From assembly GCF_002813375.1 (NCBI RefSeq), contig NZ_PHUJ01000003.1:558001-622000 (forward strand): a DNA stretch of 64,000 bases. Direction: 5' to 3'. Origin of the DNA: Pseudonocardia alni. GTDB taxonomy: Bacteria; Actinomycetota; Actinomycetes; Mycobacteriales; Pseudonocardiaceae. Shown in pieces: positions 42,188 to 50,700 of this stretch. The notes beneath the pieces were generated by a model. The model searched no databases. It was not told the origin of the DNA and was given only the letters and a program-made list of their open reading frames with translations. Both the position numbers and the translations under genes were made by a program. The first letter of the stretch is position 1. Every line of letters starts with the position of its first letter.

Positions 42188-43504
42188 GTGTCATCCTCCA
42201 CCTCGCCGATCATGTCCGTGCCCGCCGCCGCGGCCGGAGAACTGCATCCGACCGTCGGGCTCGGGACGGGCGCACCCGCGCTGCCCAGCACGTCGTCACC
42301 GGTCGGCAGACACGTCCTGGCCGAGCTCGGCGGCATCGCCCCCGAGATCCTCGACGACTGCGAACGCCTGCGCAGCGACCTGACCGCCGCGCTGACCGAG
42401 GCCGGGGCCCAGGTCCGCCAGGTGGTCGTCGAACGGTTCGAGCCGCAGGGGGCGACCGTCGTCGCGGTCCTGGCCGAGTCGCACGCCTCGATCCACACCT
42501 GGCCCGAGCACGGCGGCATGCACGTCGACGTGTTCACCTGCGGCGAGAGCGCCGACCCGGTCGACGCCGTGCGCCGCCTCGCCGAACGTGTCGGCGCGAC
42601 CGACACCGCGCTGCAGGTCGTGGACCGCGGCGGCGCCCCGCGCACCGTCACCGAGCCCCTCTCGCCCGGCCTGACCCGGCGCTGGGACCTCGGCCGGGTC
42701 CACCACGTCGCGCACACCGGGTTCCAGCACGTCGTGGTCGCCGACACCGCGCACGGCGTCACCCTCTTCTGCGACGACGAGCGCCAGTCCACCGAGCACA
42801 CCCAGCTCACCTACCACGAGGCGCTGGTGTGGCCCGGCGCCCTGCTGGCCCGCGAACTGGACCGGGTGCTGATCGTCGGCTCCTCCGAGGGTGTCGCGTC
42901 GGAGATGGCGGTCGCTGCCGGTGCGAGCCGGGTCGACCACGTCGACATCGACACCGAGGCCGTCCGGATCTGCGCCGAGCACCTGCCCTACGGCTACACC
43001 CCCGAGTCCCTCGCCGCGGCCGAGCGCGGCGACGGCCCGGTGCACCTGACCTACGGCGACGGTCGGCAGTTCGTCCTGGAATCCGACGAGCACTGGGACC
43101 TGGTGGTCGTCGACCTGCCCGACGAGCGCCCCGACGAGCCCGACGCCCAGATCAACCGGCTCTACGAGGAGGACTTCGTCCGCGCCTGCGCGCAGCGGCT
43201 CACCCCCGGCGGGGTCCTGGTGTTCCAGGCGGGCAGCCCGGCGGTGTGGCGGGACGCGACGCTGCGCTCGGCCTGGCAGCGCTTCGCCACCGTGTTCGGC
43301 GAGACCGGCGGGCGCGGGGTCTACATCGGCTGCGAGGAGCACGAGTGGGCCTTCCTCGCCGGTGTCCGCGAGCCGATGGACGACCCCGGCGCGGTCGCCG
43401 CCGGGCGGCTCGCGTCGATGCCGTCGCAGCCGGAGCTCTGGGACGCGACCGCGCTGCGGCACCGCCTGGTGGCACCGCTGTCGCTGCGCAGGCTCACCGA
43501 CTGA
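42188..43504 (+). CDS. Fused AdoMet decarboxylase - spermidine synthase
   Basis: A 438-residue two-domain enzyme. Residues 40-150 are a prokaryotic S-adenosylmethionine decarboxylase (SpeD): AESHASIHTWPEHGG gives the self-cleavage site E97-S98 (the serine becoming the pyruvoyl group), with H103 and C118 (DVFTCG) at the same spacing as Ser63, His68 and Cys83 in the Thermotoga enzyme. Residues 165-430 are an aminopropyltransferase (SpeE): IVGSSEGVASE, DHVDIDTEAV, TYGDGRQFV and VVVDLPDERPDEPDAQ. One protein would thus make decarboxylated AdoMet and use it on putrescine supplied by the upstream decarboxylase. Self-cleavage would split the chain after residue 97. Confidence 0.9.
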   Translation: MSSSTSPIMSVPAAAAGELHPTVGLGTGAPALPSTSSPVGRHVLAELGGIAPEILDDCERLRSDLTAALTEAGAQVRQVVVERFEPQGATVVAVLAESHASIHTWPEHGGMHVDVFTCGESADPVDAVRRLAERVGATDTALQVVDRGGAPRTVTEPLSPGLTRRWDLGRVHHVAHTGFQHVVVADTAHGVTLFCDDERQSTEHTQLTYHEALVWPGALLARELDRVLIVGSSEGVASEMAVAAGASRVDHVDIDTEAVRICAEHLPYGYTPESLAAAERGDGPVHLTYGDGRQFVLESDEHWDLVVVDLPDERPDEPDAQINRLYEEDFVRACAQRLTPGGVLVFQAGSPAVWRDATLRSAWQRFATVFGETGGRGVYIGCEEHEWAFLAGVREPMDDPGAVAAGRLASMPSQPELWDATALRHRLVAPLSLRRLTD

Positions 43505-43523
43505 GCGAGCCCCGCCCACGGTG

Positions 43524-43556
43524 CGTGACGGGCCGGGTCGTACCCGGCCCGTCACG
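43524..43556 (+). terminator. Strong terminator after the polyamine operon
   Basis: A perfect 15-base-pair stem (43524-43538 with 43542-43556) around a CGT loop begins 20 bases after the stop. No T-tract follows. Confidence 0.75.
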
Positions 43557-43655
43557 TGCGCCGAACGGGGCGTAACCGGTCGGCGACGATGATCGTTGGT
43601 CGGTCAGGACCGGCGTGCCCACGCCGGCGACGTCCGACCGGAGGTCCGAGAGCCC

Positions 43656-44681
43656 GTGCGCCGTCCCCGTCCGTCCCGGTGGCTCGCCGTGGCGACCATG
43701 ACCCTGCTGAGCTCGGCGGGGATGAGCGCCCTCGCGCCCGCGCAGGCGGAGGCGCCGACCACGTTCGCCGAGACCACGCTGTCCGCGCGCAACCTCGACA
43801 CCGCCCCGGTCGGGCGCTTCGTCGCCCTGGGCGACTCCTACGCCGCAGGCCCGCTGGTCCCGGTGCAGCAGGGCACGCCGTCCGGGTGCCTGCGCTCCAA
43901 CCAGAACTACCCGTCGGTGCTCGCGCGCTCGGCCGGCATCGGCCGCTTCACCGACGTGTCCTGCAGCGGCGCGACGACCGAGGACATGACCGCCCCGCAG
44001 CAGGTCCAGGCCGGGCCGAACCCGCCGCAGCTCGACGCCCTCGACGGCTCCGAGTCGCTGGTCACCCTGACCATCGGCGGCAACGACATCGGCTTCTCCG
44101 GGATCATCGGCGAGTGCGTGCGCCGCTCCTCGGCGAACCTGTTCGGCGCGGCCTGCAAGGACTTCTACACCGCGGGCGGCACCGACCAGCTCGCCGAGCG
44201 GATCGACGACACCGAGTCCAAGGTCTCCGACGTGCTCGCGACGATCCGCGACCGGTCGCCCGCCGCACGGGTCGCCGTCGTCGGGTACCCGTCGATCCTC
44301 CCGGACACCGGCCCCGGCTGCTACCCGGTCATCCCGTTCAGCCCGGGCGACACCGCCTACCTGCGCGAGACCGAGAAGAAGCTCAACGCGATGCTGGCCG
44401 ACGCCGCCCGCGACGCCGGTGTCGACTACGTCGACACCTACACCCCGACCATCGGCCACGACGCCTGCACGCTGCCCGGCGTCAAGTGGGTCGAGGGCCT
44501 GGTCCCGACCTCGCCCGCCGCGCCGGTGCACCCCAACGCCCAGGGGATGCGCGCGATGGCCGCGGCCGCCGGTGACGTGCTCGGCATCCGGGTCGCCCGG
44601 CCCACCTCGCAGCCGGTCCCGGGGGCGACCAACCCGGTGCCGACCGAGTCGCTGCCGCCGCAGGCCCGCACCGCGAACTGA
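43656..44681 (+). CDS. Secreted SGNH-hydrolase (GDSL lipase/esterase)
   Basis: A 341-residue exported esterase. A signal peptide (about residues 1-31, ending APAQA) is followed by the SGNH blocks: block I GDSYAAG (serine nucleophile), block III GGNDIGF and block V VHPNAQG with the catalytic histidine. Cysteines are spaced for three disulfides (for example SGCLRSN, DVSCSG, GECVRR, AACKD, GPGCYP, HDACTLPG), as in Streptomyces-type secreted lipases. GTG 43656 with GGAGG upstream is chosen. The C-terminal ~30 residues are Pro-rich. It is a single gene. Confidence 0.9.
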   Translation: MRRPRPSRWLAVATMTLLSSAGMSALAPAQAEAPTTFAETTLSARNLDTAPVGRFVALGDSYAAGPLVPVQQGTPSGCLRSNQNYPSVLARSAGIGRFTDVSCSGATTEDMTAPQQVQAGPNPPQLDALDGSESLVTLTIGGNDIGFSGIIGECVRRSSANLFGAACKDFYTAGGTDQLAERIDDTESKVSDVLATIRDRSPAARVAVVGYPSILPDTGPGCYPVIPFSPGDTAYLRETEKKLNAMLADAARDAGVDYVDTYTPTIGHDACTLPGVKWVEGLVPTSPAAPVHPNAQGMRAMAAAAGDVLGIRVARPTSQPVPGATNPVPTESLPPQARTAN

Positions 44682-44710
44682 GGCAGGGACCTCCGGCACG
44701 CGGTGCGTGT

Positions 44711-44722
44711 CAGACTCGCACC
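44711..44722 (+). promoter_or_regulatory. Possible -10 element of the FUSC gene
   Basis: CAGACT (44711-44716) is six bases before GTG 44723 with no Shine-Dalgarno sequence; leaderless transcription is likely. Confidence 0.4.
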
Positions 44723-47062
44723 GTGACGGGGACGGTCGAGCGGGGACGACGTCTGCCGGTGCCGGCCCGGTGGGGCGAGCTGCGGACGTGGGCGGCCGCG
44801 GTCGACCCGGGCCACACCCGGCTGCACCTGGCCTCGGTCGCGACCGCGGCGATGCTGCTGGCCGCGGTCGCCGCGAGCGTGCTGCGTGCTCTGACCGGGC
44901 AGCCGATCACGATCGTGCTGTTCTCCGTGGTGCTGGCGATGATCAGCAACCTGGCGGTGAACGAGAACGACCTGCGGCGACGGCGGGTCACCACCGCCCT
45001 GATGGTCGTGCCCGCCGCGGCGTCGGCGACGGTGTCCGCGCTGCTGTCGACGAACCGGGTCGCGGCCGACGTCGTGTTCGTCCTGGTCATGATGGTCGCC
45101 GTCGCGGTCAGGCGGTACGGGCCGCGCGGGGTCGCGCTCGGCATGGCGGCGTTCATGCCGTTCTTCTTCGTGCAGTTCCTGCACGCCGGCCCCGGCGAGC
45201 TGCCGTTCCTGCTGGCCGGGGTGGTGATCGGCATCGGCAGCACCTTCCTGCTGCGCTGCCTGGTGTTCACCCGCCGCTCCGAGACCGTCCTGGACGCGCT
45301 GTTCCGGGCGTTCGAGGCGCGGCTGCACGCGCTGCTGCTCACCGCGGTCGAGGCGGTGGGGACCACCGCCGGCGAGCCCGACCTCGACCCGCTGGTGCGC
45401 GCCCAGGCCCGGCTCAACGAGACCGCGCTGCTGGTGACCGACCGGCTCGACGACACCGACGACGACACCGACGACGGGCCCGATGTCGCGGCCGGCCCCG
45501 TCGCGGGCCTACGGCAGTGGATCATCGACTCCGAGCTCGCCGCCGAACGGGTCGCCATGTCGGTCCGCCGGTCGGTCGAGCACCACGACCCGATCCCCGA
45601 CGACGACCGCGCCGAGCTGGCCGAGGGGTTGCGGGCCCTCGCCGCGGCCACCGCCGTCGGGACGCCCGGCGCGATCGCCGCCCGCCTCTACGACGGCGCA
45701 CGGTCCGCCGTCGCCGACATCGTGGACCGGCCGGCCGGGGTCGGGCCCGCCGCGCGCGAGCAGCGCATCGGGTTCGCCGTCGTCCGGCTCGCCGACGCGA
45801 TGCAGACCACCGTCGAGCAGGCCCGCCTGCGGATCGCCGAGCACCACGACACCGACCGGGAGACCGCGGGCGGCGACCCGGCACCCGGGCCCGTCCCCGA
45901 ACAGGTGCCGCCGCCGGCGGGCCGGGACCGGTTCGGCGGCCTCGCGCTGCACACCCGGCAGGCCGTGCAGGTCGGCGTCGCCACCAGCCTCGCGATCGTC
46001 GTCGGCGAGCTGATCTCCCCGGCCCGCTGGTACTGGGCGGTGATCGCCGCGTTCGTGGTGTTCGCCGGCACCGCCAGCCGCGGCGACGTCCTGAGCCGCG
46101 GCTGGGCCCGCGCGGTGGGCACCGCGGGTGGGGTCGTGGCGGGGATGCTGCTGGCGCTGCTGGTGGGCGGCAACGTCGTCGCCAGCCTGGCGCTGTTGTT
46201 CGTCTGCGTGTTCCTCGCCCTGTACCTGGTGCGGATCTCGCAGGCGATGATGGCGTTCTGGATCACCGCGGTGCTGGCCCTGCTCTACGGAGTGATCGGC
46301 CAGTTCAGCGTGCAGACCCTGGTGCTGCGGGTCGAGGAGACCGTGGTCGGCGGCGCGCTGGGCATGCTCGCCGCCTACCTGGTCCTGCCCACCCGGTCGC
46401 GCACGGCCTTCGCCGAGGCCCTCGACGACGCCCTCACCGCCGTCGACGTCTCCCTGCGCACCTCGGTCGACGCGGCGCTGGGCCGCCCCGGCGCCGGTGA
46501 CCCGCTGGAGAAGGCCCGTGCCGTGGACACCGCGGTGGCCACCGTGCGGACCCGCGCGGTGCCGCTGCAGCACCCCGTCGCCCGCAGGCCGCTGCGCCGC
46601 GGGGTGCACCACACCGTGCGGGTCGTCGGCGCCGTCGACCACTACACCCGCCAGCTCGCCGCCCAGGCCGCGACCGCGTCGGTGCCCGGCTGGGCCGCGA
46701 CCCTGGGCCCCGCGGCCGAGCGGGTCCGCGCCGACCTCGACGGCCTGCGCCGCATCCTCGACGACGCCTGGGGCCCCGCCGACCGGCGCGAGCACCCGAG
46801 TGGCGCGGGCCCCGCCGACTACGGCGTCGGCTCCGCGGAGGAGCTGCTCGACGCCGCCGAGGCGGACGCGGCGTCACGGACCGCCGCCGGTCCCGGGACC
46901 GAGCGGACGCGTCGGCTGACCGCGGCGCGGCTGCTGCGCCGGATCGACCAGCTCGCCGTCGGGCTGGCCCGCGAGCTGTGCGGGCAGACCTGGAGCGAGC
47001 CCTCTCCCGCCGCGCGCGGCGCCGGTCACGCGGACGGGTCCGGGGCCGCGGCGGCGGGTTAG
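44723..47062 (+). CDS. FUSC-family membrane protein
   Basis: A 779-residue protein with two membrane blocks of about six helices each (residues 40-180 and 425-560), each followed by a long soluble helical region. The second block carries the FUSC_2 signature area (TRQAVQVGVATSLAIVVGE and WYWAVIAAFVVFAG). Related proteins (YccS, aromatic-acid exporter AaeB) are efflux-like. An odd acidic stretch DDTDDDTDDGPD lies at about residues 244-255. The TAG stop overlaps a -10-like element for the following gene. The cargo is unknown. Confidence 0.87.
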   Translation: MTGTVERGRRLPVPARWGELRTWAAAVDPGHTRLHLASVATAAMLLAAVAASVLRALTGQPITIVLFSVVLAMISNLAVNENDLRRRRVTTALMVVPAAASATVSALLSTNRVAADVVFVLVMMVAVAVRRYGPRGVALGMAAFMPFFFVQFLHAGPGELPFLLAGVVIGIGSTFLLRCLVFTRRSETVLDALFRAFEARLHALLLTAVEAVGTTAGEPDLDPLVRAQARLNETALLVTDRLDDTDDDTDDGPDVAAGPVAGLRQWIIDSELAAERVAMSVRRSVEHHDPIPDDDRAELAEGLRALAAATAVGTPGAIAARLYDGARSAVADIVDRPAGVGPAAREQRIGFAVVRLADAMQTTVEQARLRIAEHHDTDRETAGGDPAPGPVPEQVPPPAGRDRFGGLALHTRQAVQVGVATSLAIVVGELISPARWYWAVIAAFVVFAGTASRGDVLSRGWARAVGTAGGVVAGMLLALLVGGNVVASLALLFVCVFLALYLVRISQAMMAFWITAVLALLYGVIGQFSVQTLVLRVEETVVGGALGMLAAYLVLPTRSRTAFAEALDDALTAVDVSLRTSVDAALGRPGAGDPLEKARAVDTAVATVRTRAVPLQHPVARRPLRRGVHHTVRVVGAVDHYTRQLAAQAATASVPGWAATLGPAAERVRADLDGLRRILDDAWGPADRREHPSGAGPADYGVGSAEELLDAAEADAASRTAAGPGTERTRRLTAARLLRRIDQLAVGLARELCGQTWSEPSPAARGAGHADGSGAAAAG

Positions 47063-47071
47063 GGTCCGGCA
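47060..47071 (+). promoter_or_regulatory. Probable -10 element of the crotonase gene
   Basis: TAGGGT (47060-47065), whose first three bases are the stop codon of the FUSC gene, lies six bases before GTG 47072. Confidence 0.45.
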
Positions 47072-47812
47072 GTGATCTCCGTGAGCACCCACGACGACGT
47101 CGGTCTGATCGAGCTGAACCGCCCCGAGCGCCGCAACGCCCTGGACATCGCGACCTGCCGGCAGCTGGTCGACGCCGCGGCCGAGGTCCGCGCGGCCGGC
47201 GCGCGGGCGGTGGTCGTCGCCGGGAACGGGCCGGCGTTCTGCTCGGGCGCCGACTTCGGCGAGGTCTACACCGACGAGTTCCTCGACGCGCTCTACACCG
47301 GGCTGCACGCGGTCGCCGACCTGCCGATGCCGACCGTGGCCGCGGTGACCGGGCCCGCGATCGGCGGCGGGCTGCAGCTGGCCCTGGCCTGCGACCTGCG
47401 GGTCGCCGCCCCGGAGGCGGTGTTCGGGCTGCCGACCGCGCGGCTCGGTCTGGCCGTGGACCCGTGGACGATCGAGCGCCTGGTGCAGATCGCCGGCGGC
47501 GGCACGGCCCGCAGCCTGTTGCTGGCCTGCGCCACCGTCGACGCCGTCACCGCCCACGCCCGCGGTCTCGCCGACACCCTCGGCGACCGCGACGCCGCCC
47601 ACGCCCTGGCCCGGGACATCGCGACCATGGCCCCCCTGACCCTGGCCTACAACAAGCGTTCGGTGGACACGTTCGGCCGTGGCGGCCACACCGACCCGGC
47701 GGTGGTCGACGGCCTCACCGAGGAGTTCCGCGGATGCTGGGCCGCGGAGGACATCGCCGAGGGGCGCGCCGCCCGCACCGAGAAGCGCGCACCGGTGTTC
47801 CGGGGCCGCTGA
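47072..47812 (+). CDS. Enoyl-CoA hydratase/isomerase family protein
   Basis: A 246-residue crotonase-fold protein. The oxyanion-hole segments are clear (GNGPAFCSGADF and TGPAIGGGLQLALACDLRVA). The two glutamates of classical enoyl-CoA hydratase are not seen: the FGxPE position reads FGLPTARLGL and the second glutamate region reads SLLLACATVD. So another crotonase reaction, such as isomerisation or hydrolysis, is more likely than hydration. It starts at GTG 47072 behind a -10-like element and is probably leaderless. Confidence 0.85.
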   Translation: MISVSTHDDVGLIELNRPERRNALDIATCRQLVDAAAEVRAAGARAVVVAGNGPAFCSGADFGEVYTDEFLDALYTGLHAVADLPMPTVAAVTGPAIGGGLQLALACDLRVAAPEAVFGLPTARLGLAVDPWTIERLVQIAGGGTARSLLLACATVDAVTAHARGLADTLGDRDAAHALARDIATMAPLTLAYNKRSVDTFGRGGHTDPAVVDGLTEEFRGCWAAEDIAEGRAARTEKRAPVFRGR

Positions 47813-47856
47813 CCGCGGGACCGGACGACGCAGCGACCGTCCGACGCTTCTCGTGC

Positions 47857-47872
47857 ACCGCCGATCGGCGGT
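47857..47872 (+). other. 16-base perfect palindrome downstream of crotonase
   Basis: ACCGCCGATCGGCGGT lies 45 bases after the crotonase stop and 128 bases before the transpeptidase. It could be part of a terminator or an operator. Confidence 0.35.
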
Positions 47873-48000
47873 ATCGGACTCGCCCGTTCAGCTCAAGATC
47901 ATGTTGGGCTACCGTGGGGAACCAGCCGGTCGCACTGTGCTTCCGGTCGGTCCCGACGGGCCGAGGACGTGGGGCGTGCGCCCGGCGGAGGGGCGGACGG

Positions 48001-48510
48001 ATGCGGGCACGGGGACGGAGCCGGACCACCGGACTCCTCGCGGTGGGCGTCGCTCTGACCGGCGCCCTGACCGCCGGGCTCCTGGCGGGCCCCGCCGTGG
48101 CCGAGCCGTCGGAGCAGCCCGATCCCACCGACCGGCAGGTCGCCACCGGCGAGCTCGTCCCGGGCACACCGTGCACCTCCTCGGCGCGGGCATGTGTGGA
48201 TCTGGAGAGCCGCTCCACCTGGCTGTTCGACGCCGGTCGGGTCGTCGCCGGACCGGTCGCGATGCGCCCCGGCGACCCGGAGGCCCCGACACCGACCGGG
48301 ACCTTCGCCGTGCAGTGGAAGGCCGAGCAGTGGACCAGCCGGGAACGGCTGACCCAGATGCCGTGGTCGGTGTTCTTCGCCCAGGGCGGCATCGCCTTCC
48401 ACCAGGGCGACCTCTCCACCCCGTCGGCCGGCTGCGTGAAGCTCGCCGAGACCGATGCGCGCCGGTGGTTCGACTACCTGCAGGTCGGCGACCAGGTGCA
48501 GATCCACTGA
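48001..48510 (+). CDS. Secreted L,D-transpeptidase (YkuD)
   Basis: A 169-residue exported protein with a signal peptide (residues 1-35, ending AVAEP) and a small YkuD catalytic domain. The active-site motif HQGDLSTPSAGCVKL near residues 140-154 contains the catalytic cysteine and the conserved histidine. It would form 3-3 cross-links in peptidoglycan or attach proteins to it. It lacks the immunoglobulin-like domains of mycobacterial Ldt enzymes. ATG 48001 is preceded by GGAGGGG. Confidence 0.9.
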   Translation: MRARGRSRTTGLLAVGVALTGALTAGLLAGPAVAEPSEQPDPTDRQVATGELVPGTPCTSSARACVDLESRSTWLFDAGRVVAGPVAMRPGDPEAPTPTGTFAVQWKAEQWTSRERLTQMPWSVFFAQGGIAFHQGDLSTPSAGCVKLAETDARRWFDYLQVGDQVQIH

Positions 48511-48547
48511 GTCGCGCCCCGGGTGTGTGAGTCATCTCCCGGAGGGG

Positions 48548-48586
48548 TTCTACGCGCAGTAGAAAGGTTCGCGTAGGATGACCTTC
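48548..48586 (+). promoter_or_regulatory. BlaI-type operator and -10 box
   Basis: TTCTAC-GCGCA-GTAGAA (48548-48564) is a perfect six-base inverted repeat related to BlaI/MecI operators (TACTAC/GTAGTA-type half sites). TAGGAT (48574-48579) follows and lies seven bases before GTG 48587. Repressor bound here would cover the -35 region, so autoregulation is likely. Confidence 0.6.
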
Positions 48587-48928
48587 GTGACGAGTCTGGG
48601 CGAGTTGGAGCGGGCGGTCATGAACGTCCTGTGGGAGACCGACCGGGACATGACCGCCCGTGAGGTGCAGGACCAGCTCGCCGACCGCGACCTGGCCACG
48701 ACGACCGTGCTCACCGTCCTCGGCCGGCTCGAGCGCAAACAGCTGGTCCGGCGGATCCGCGACGGCCGCGCCCACCACTACCGCCCGGTGGCCAGCCGGG
48801 AGGACCACGTGGCCGAGCTGATGACCGACGCGCTCGACGACGCGTCAGACCGGGGTGCCGCCCTCGCGCGGTTCCTCGGCTCGATGTCGGAGGAGGAGCG
48901 GTCGCGGTTGCGCGACCTGCTCGGCTGA
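48587..48928 (+). CDS. BlaI/MecI/CopY-family repressor
   Basis: A 113-residue winged-helix repressor. LGELERAVMNVLWE, MTAREVQDQLADRDLATTTV and LTVLGRLERKQLVRR (residues 47-61) cover the DNA-binding wing, and the C-terminal helices (about 80-112) the dimer domain. GTG 48587 is preferred over ATG 48578 because it matches the family start and sits seven bases after TAGGAT. It is paired with an M56 peptidase gene 79 bases downstream, like blaI-blaR, and an operator-like palindrome lies in its promoter. Confidence 0.92.
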   Translation: MTSLGELERAVMNVLWETDRDMTAREVQDQLADRDLATTTVLTVLGRLERKQLVRRIRDGRAHHYRPVASREDHVAELMTDALDDASDRGAALARFLGSMSEEERSRLRDLLG

Positions 48929-49007
48929 GCCGCCGGCGTTCCACGAGCCCGTCCGGTCGCGGGGGTGATGCAGCGCCGCGCCGCGCACTCCGCGACGATG
49001 TGAGGCG

Positions 49008-49913
49008 ATGCAGCTGACCGCGCTCGGACTCGGACTGCTCGGCGTACTGCTCGCCGAGCCGGTCAGTCGTGCCCTGGCCCGGGCGCGCTGGCCCGGCCGC
49101 GACCCCGTCGGAGCGCTGCTGCTGTGGCAGGCCGTCGGGCTCGGCGGCGGGATCTCGCTGTTCGGTGCGGGGCTGGCCTACGGGCTGTCGCCGATGGGGC
49201 ACAGCCTGCCCACCGCGGCGGCGGCGCTGTCGGCATCGGTGGCGGCGGGCGAGTGGCCGGACCGGATGGACCCGCTGCACGTGGGTGCCCTGTTGATCGC
49301 GCTCGGGGTGCTGGTGCGGCTGCTGTCGGTCCTGGTGATCACCACGGTGCGGACGCTGCGGGCCCGCCGGCGCCACCGCGACCTGCTCGACGTGCTCGCC
49401 ACGCCGTGGCCGCACGCCTCCGGTACCCGTGTCCTCGACCATCCCGTCCCGGTCGCCTACTGCCTGCCCGGGCGCAGCTCCCGGCTCGTGGTGTCGGCGG
49501 GGGTCCTGGACACCCTCGACACCGCCGGGGTCGTCGCGGTGCTGGCCCACGAGCGGGCGCACCTGCGTGAGCGGCACGACCTGGTCGTGCTCCCCTTCGT
49601 CGCGTGGGGGGCGACGGCGCCGTTCGTGCGCGGCATGGTGCACGCCCAGCTCGCGGTGGCCCGGCTGATCGAGATGCGGGCCGACGACGTCGCCCGCAGG
49701 CTGTGCGACCCGACCGAGCTGGCGACCGCGCTCAAGGCCGTCGGCGGGTCCGCGCCGGCGGCGGCGCTGTCGTCGTTCACCGACGCGTTGGAGGCCCGCA
49801 TCGACCGGATCACCGCCCCGCCCCCCGCGCTGCCGCGCGTCGTGCACGGGCTGATCCGGCTGGTCGCCCTCGCGCTGGTCGTTGTGCCGGTGTGGCTGCT
49901 GGTCGCCCCATGA
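49008..49913 (+). CDS. M56-family membrane metallopeptidase
   Basis: A 301-residue membrane peptidase related to the protease part of BlaR1/MecR1. HERAH at residues 181-185 is the zinc motif, preceded by the usual SAGVLDTLDTAGVVAVLAH. About four membrane helices are seen (residues 3-20, 35-60, 93-115 and 280-299). Unlike BlaR1 there is no extracellular beta-lactam-binding domain, so the signal must come another way. It probably inactivates the BlaI-type repressor encoded upstream. It overlaps the next gene (ATGA). Confidence 0.9.
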   Translation: MQLTALGLGLLGVLLAEPVSRALARARWPGRDPVGALLLWQAVGLGGGISLFGAGLAYGLSPMGHSLPTAAAALSASVAAGEWPDRMDPLHVGALLIALGVLVRLLSVLVITTVRTLRARRRHRDLLDVLATPWPHASGTRVLDHPVPVAYCLPGRSSRLVVSAGVLDTLDTAGVVAVLAHERAHLRERHDLVVLPFVAWGATAPFVRGMVHAQLAVARLIEMRADDVARRLCDPTELATALKAVGGSAPAAALSSFTDALEARIDRITAPPPALPRVVHGLIRLVALALVVVPVWLLVAP

Positions 49914-50698
49914 GCACTCCGGTGCCCGGCCCGGTCCGTGCGTTCCCCGGGGCGGAGGCGCTGCTGCGGGTGCACGCGGCGTCGCTGCCCCAGCCCGACC
50001 AGCTGGCCGGGCCGTTCGTCGCCCGGCTGCTGGTGGCCGCGCTGTCGTCGCTGCCGGCACCGACGGTGGCCGCCTTCGCGCACGCGGCGGGCACCCGGGT
50101 GCGGGTCGGCGACGACGTGTCGTCGCGGCCGCCCGGGGCGCCGGCGGACGCCGACTACCTGCGGGGCCTGCCGGTCGCCGCGGACGACGAGCGGGCGGGC
50201 ACCCCGGTCGCCGGTCTCGGTCGTGCGGTCGAGGAGTTCTCCGGGGAGTCGCTCGCCGCGGTCCCGGCCACGGGGGACTGGACCGCTGCGCGCCTGACCG
50301 CGCTGCTCGACGCCGTCACCGCCGTCACCGCCGACGGCCCGGTCGGCGTGCTGGCCGCCCTGTGGACCGGGGAGCTGGTCGCCGCGGGCACCCCGGTCGC
50401 CGACCTCGACGCCGGGGTCCGGCCGGGGCCGGACTGGTCGGTCGCGCACGTCGTCGCGCTGTGGGGGAGCCGGGACGGGCCGGGCGGGCCGCTGCTCGCC
50501 GTCGCCGACACCTACCCGCAGCTCGGCTCGCCGGACCTCGGGCCGGGGCTGCACCTGCAGCCGACCGACCGGGTCGCGGTCGCGCTGGGCCACGGCGGCG
50601 GCCTGGTCCTGGTCGGGCCGGACCGGCGCCGCGACGCGCTGACCGCGGCCGTCGGGGCCGCCGGGCTGTCCCCGTGCTGGTGGGACGACCCGGCCTGA
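49910..50698 (+). CDS. Hypothetical protein coupled to the M56 peptidase
   Basis: A 262-residue soluble-looking protein that I cannot assign. It starts at ATG 49910, overlapping the peptidase stop by four bases (ATGA), so it is translated with it. LPQPDQLAGPFVARLLVAA near residue 25 and WSVAHVVALWGSRDGPGG near residue 180 stand out; the second half has an alternating strand pattern. It has only one cysteine (C258, near the C-terminus) and no signal peptide. It ends two bases before the convergent oxygenase gene, the two stops lying in a GCCTGA-CC-TCAGGC dyad. Confidence 0.75.
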   Translation: MSTPVPGPVRAFPGAEALLRVHAASLPQPDQLAGPFVARLLVAALSSLPAPTVAAFAHAAGTRVRVGDDVSSRPPGAPADADYLRGLPVAADDERAGTPVAGLGRAVEEFSGESLAAVPATGDWTAARLTALLDAVTAVTADGPVGVLAALWTGELVAAGTPVADLDAGVRPGPDWSVAHVVALWGSRDGPGGPLLAVADTYPQLGSPDLGPGLHLQPTDRVAVALGHGGGLVLVGPDRRRDALTAAVGAAGLSPCWWDDPA

Positions 50699-50700
50699 CC

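Noticed and set aside
44966..45500. Acidic DDTDDDTDDGPD stretch as a repeat insertion in the FUSC protein
   Set aside because: It is a short low-complexity linker between predicted domains and does not disturb the frame or the membrane segments.
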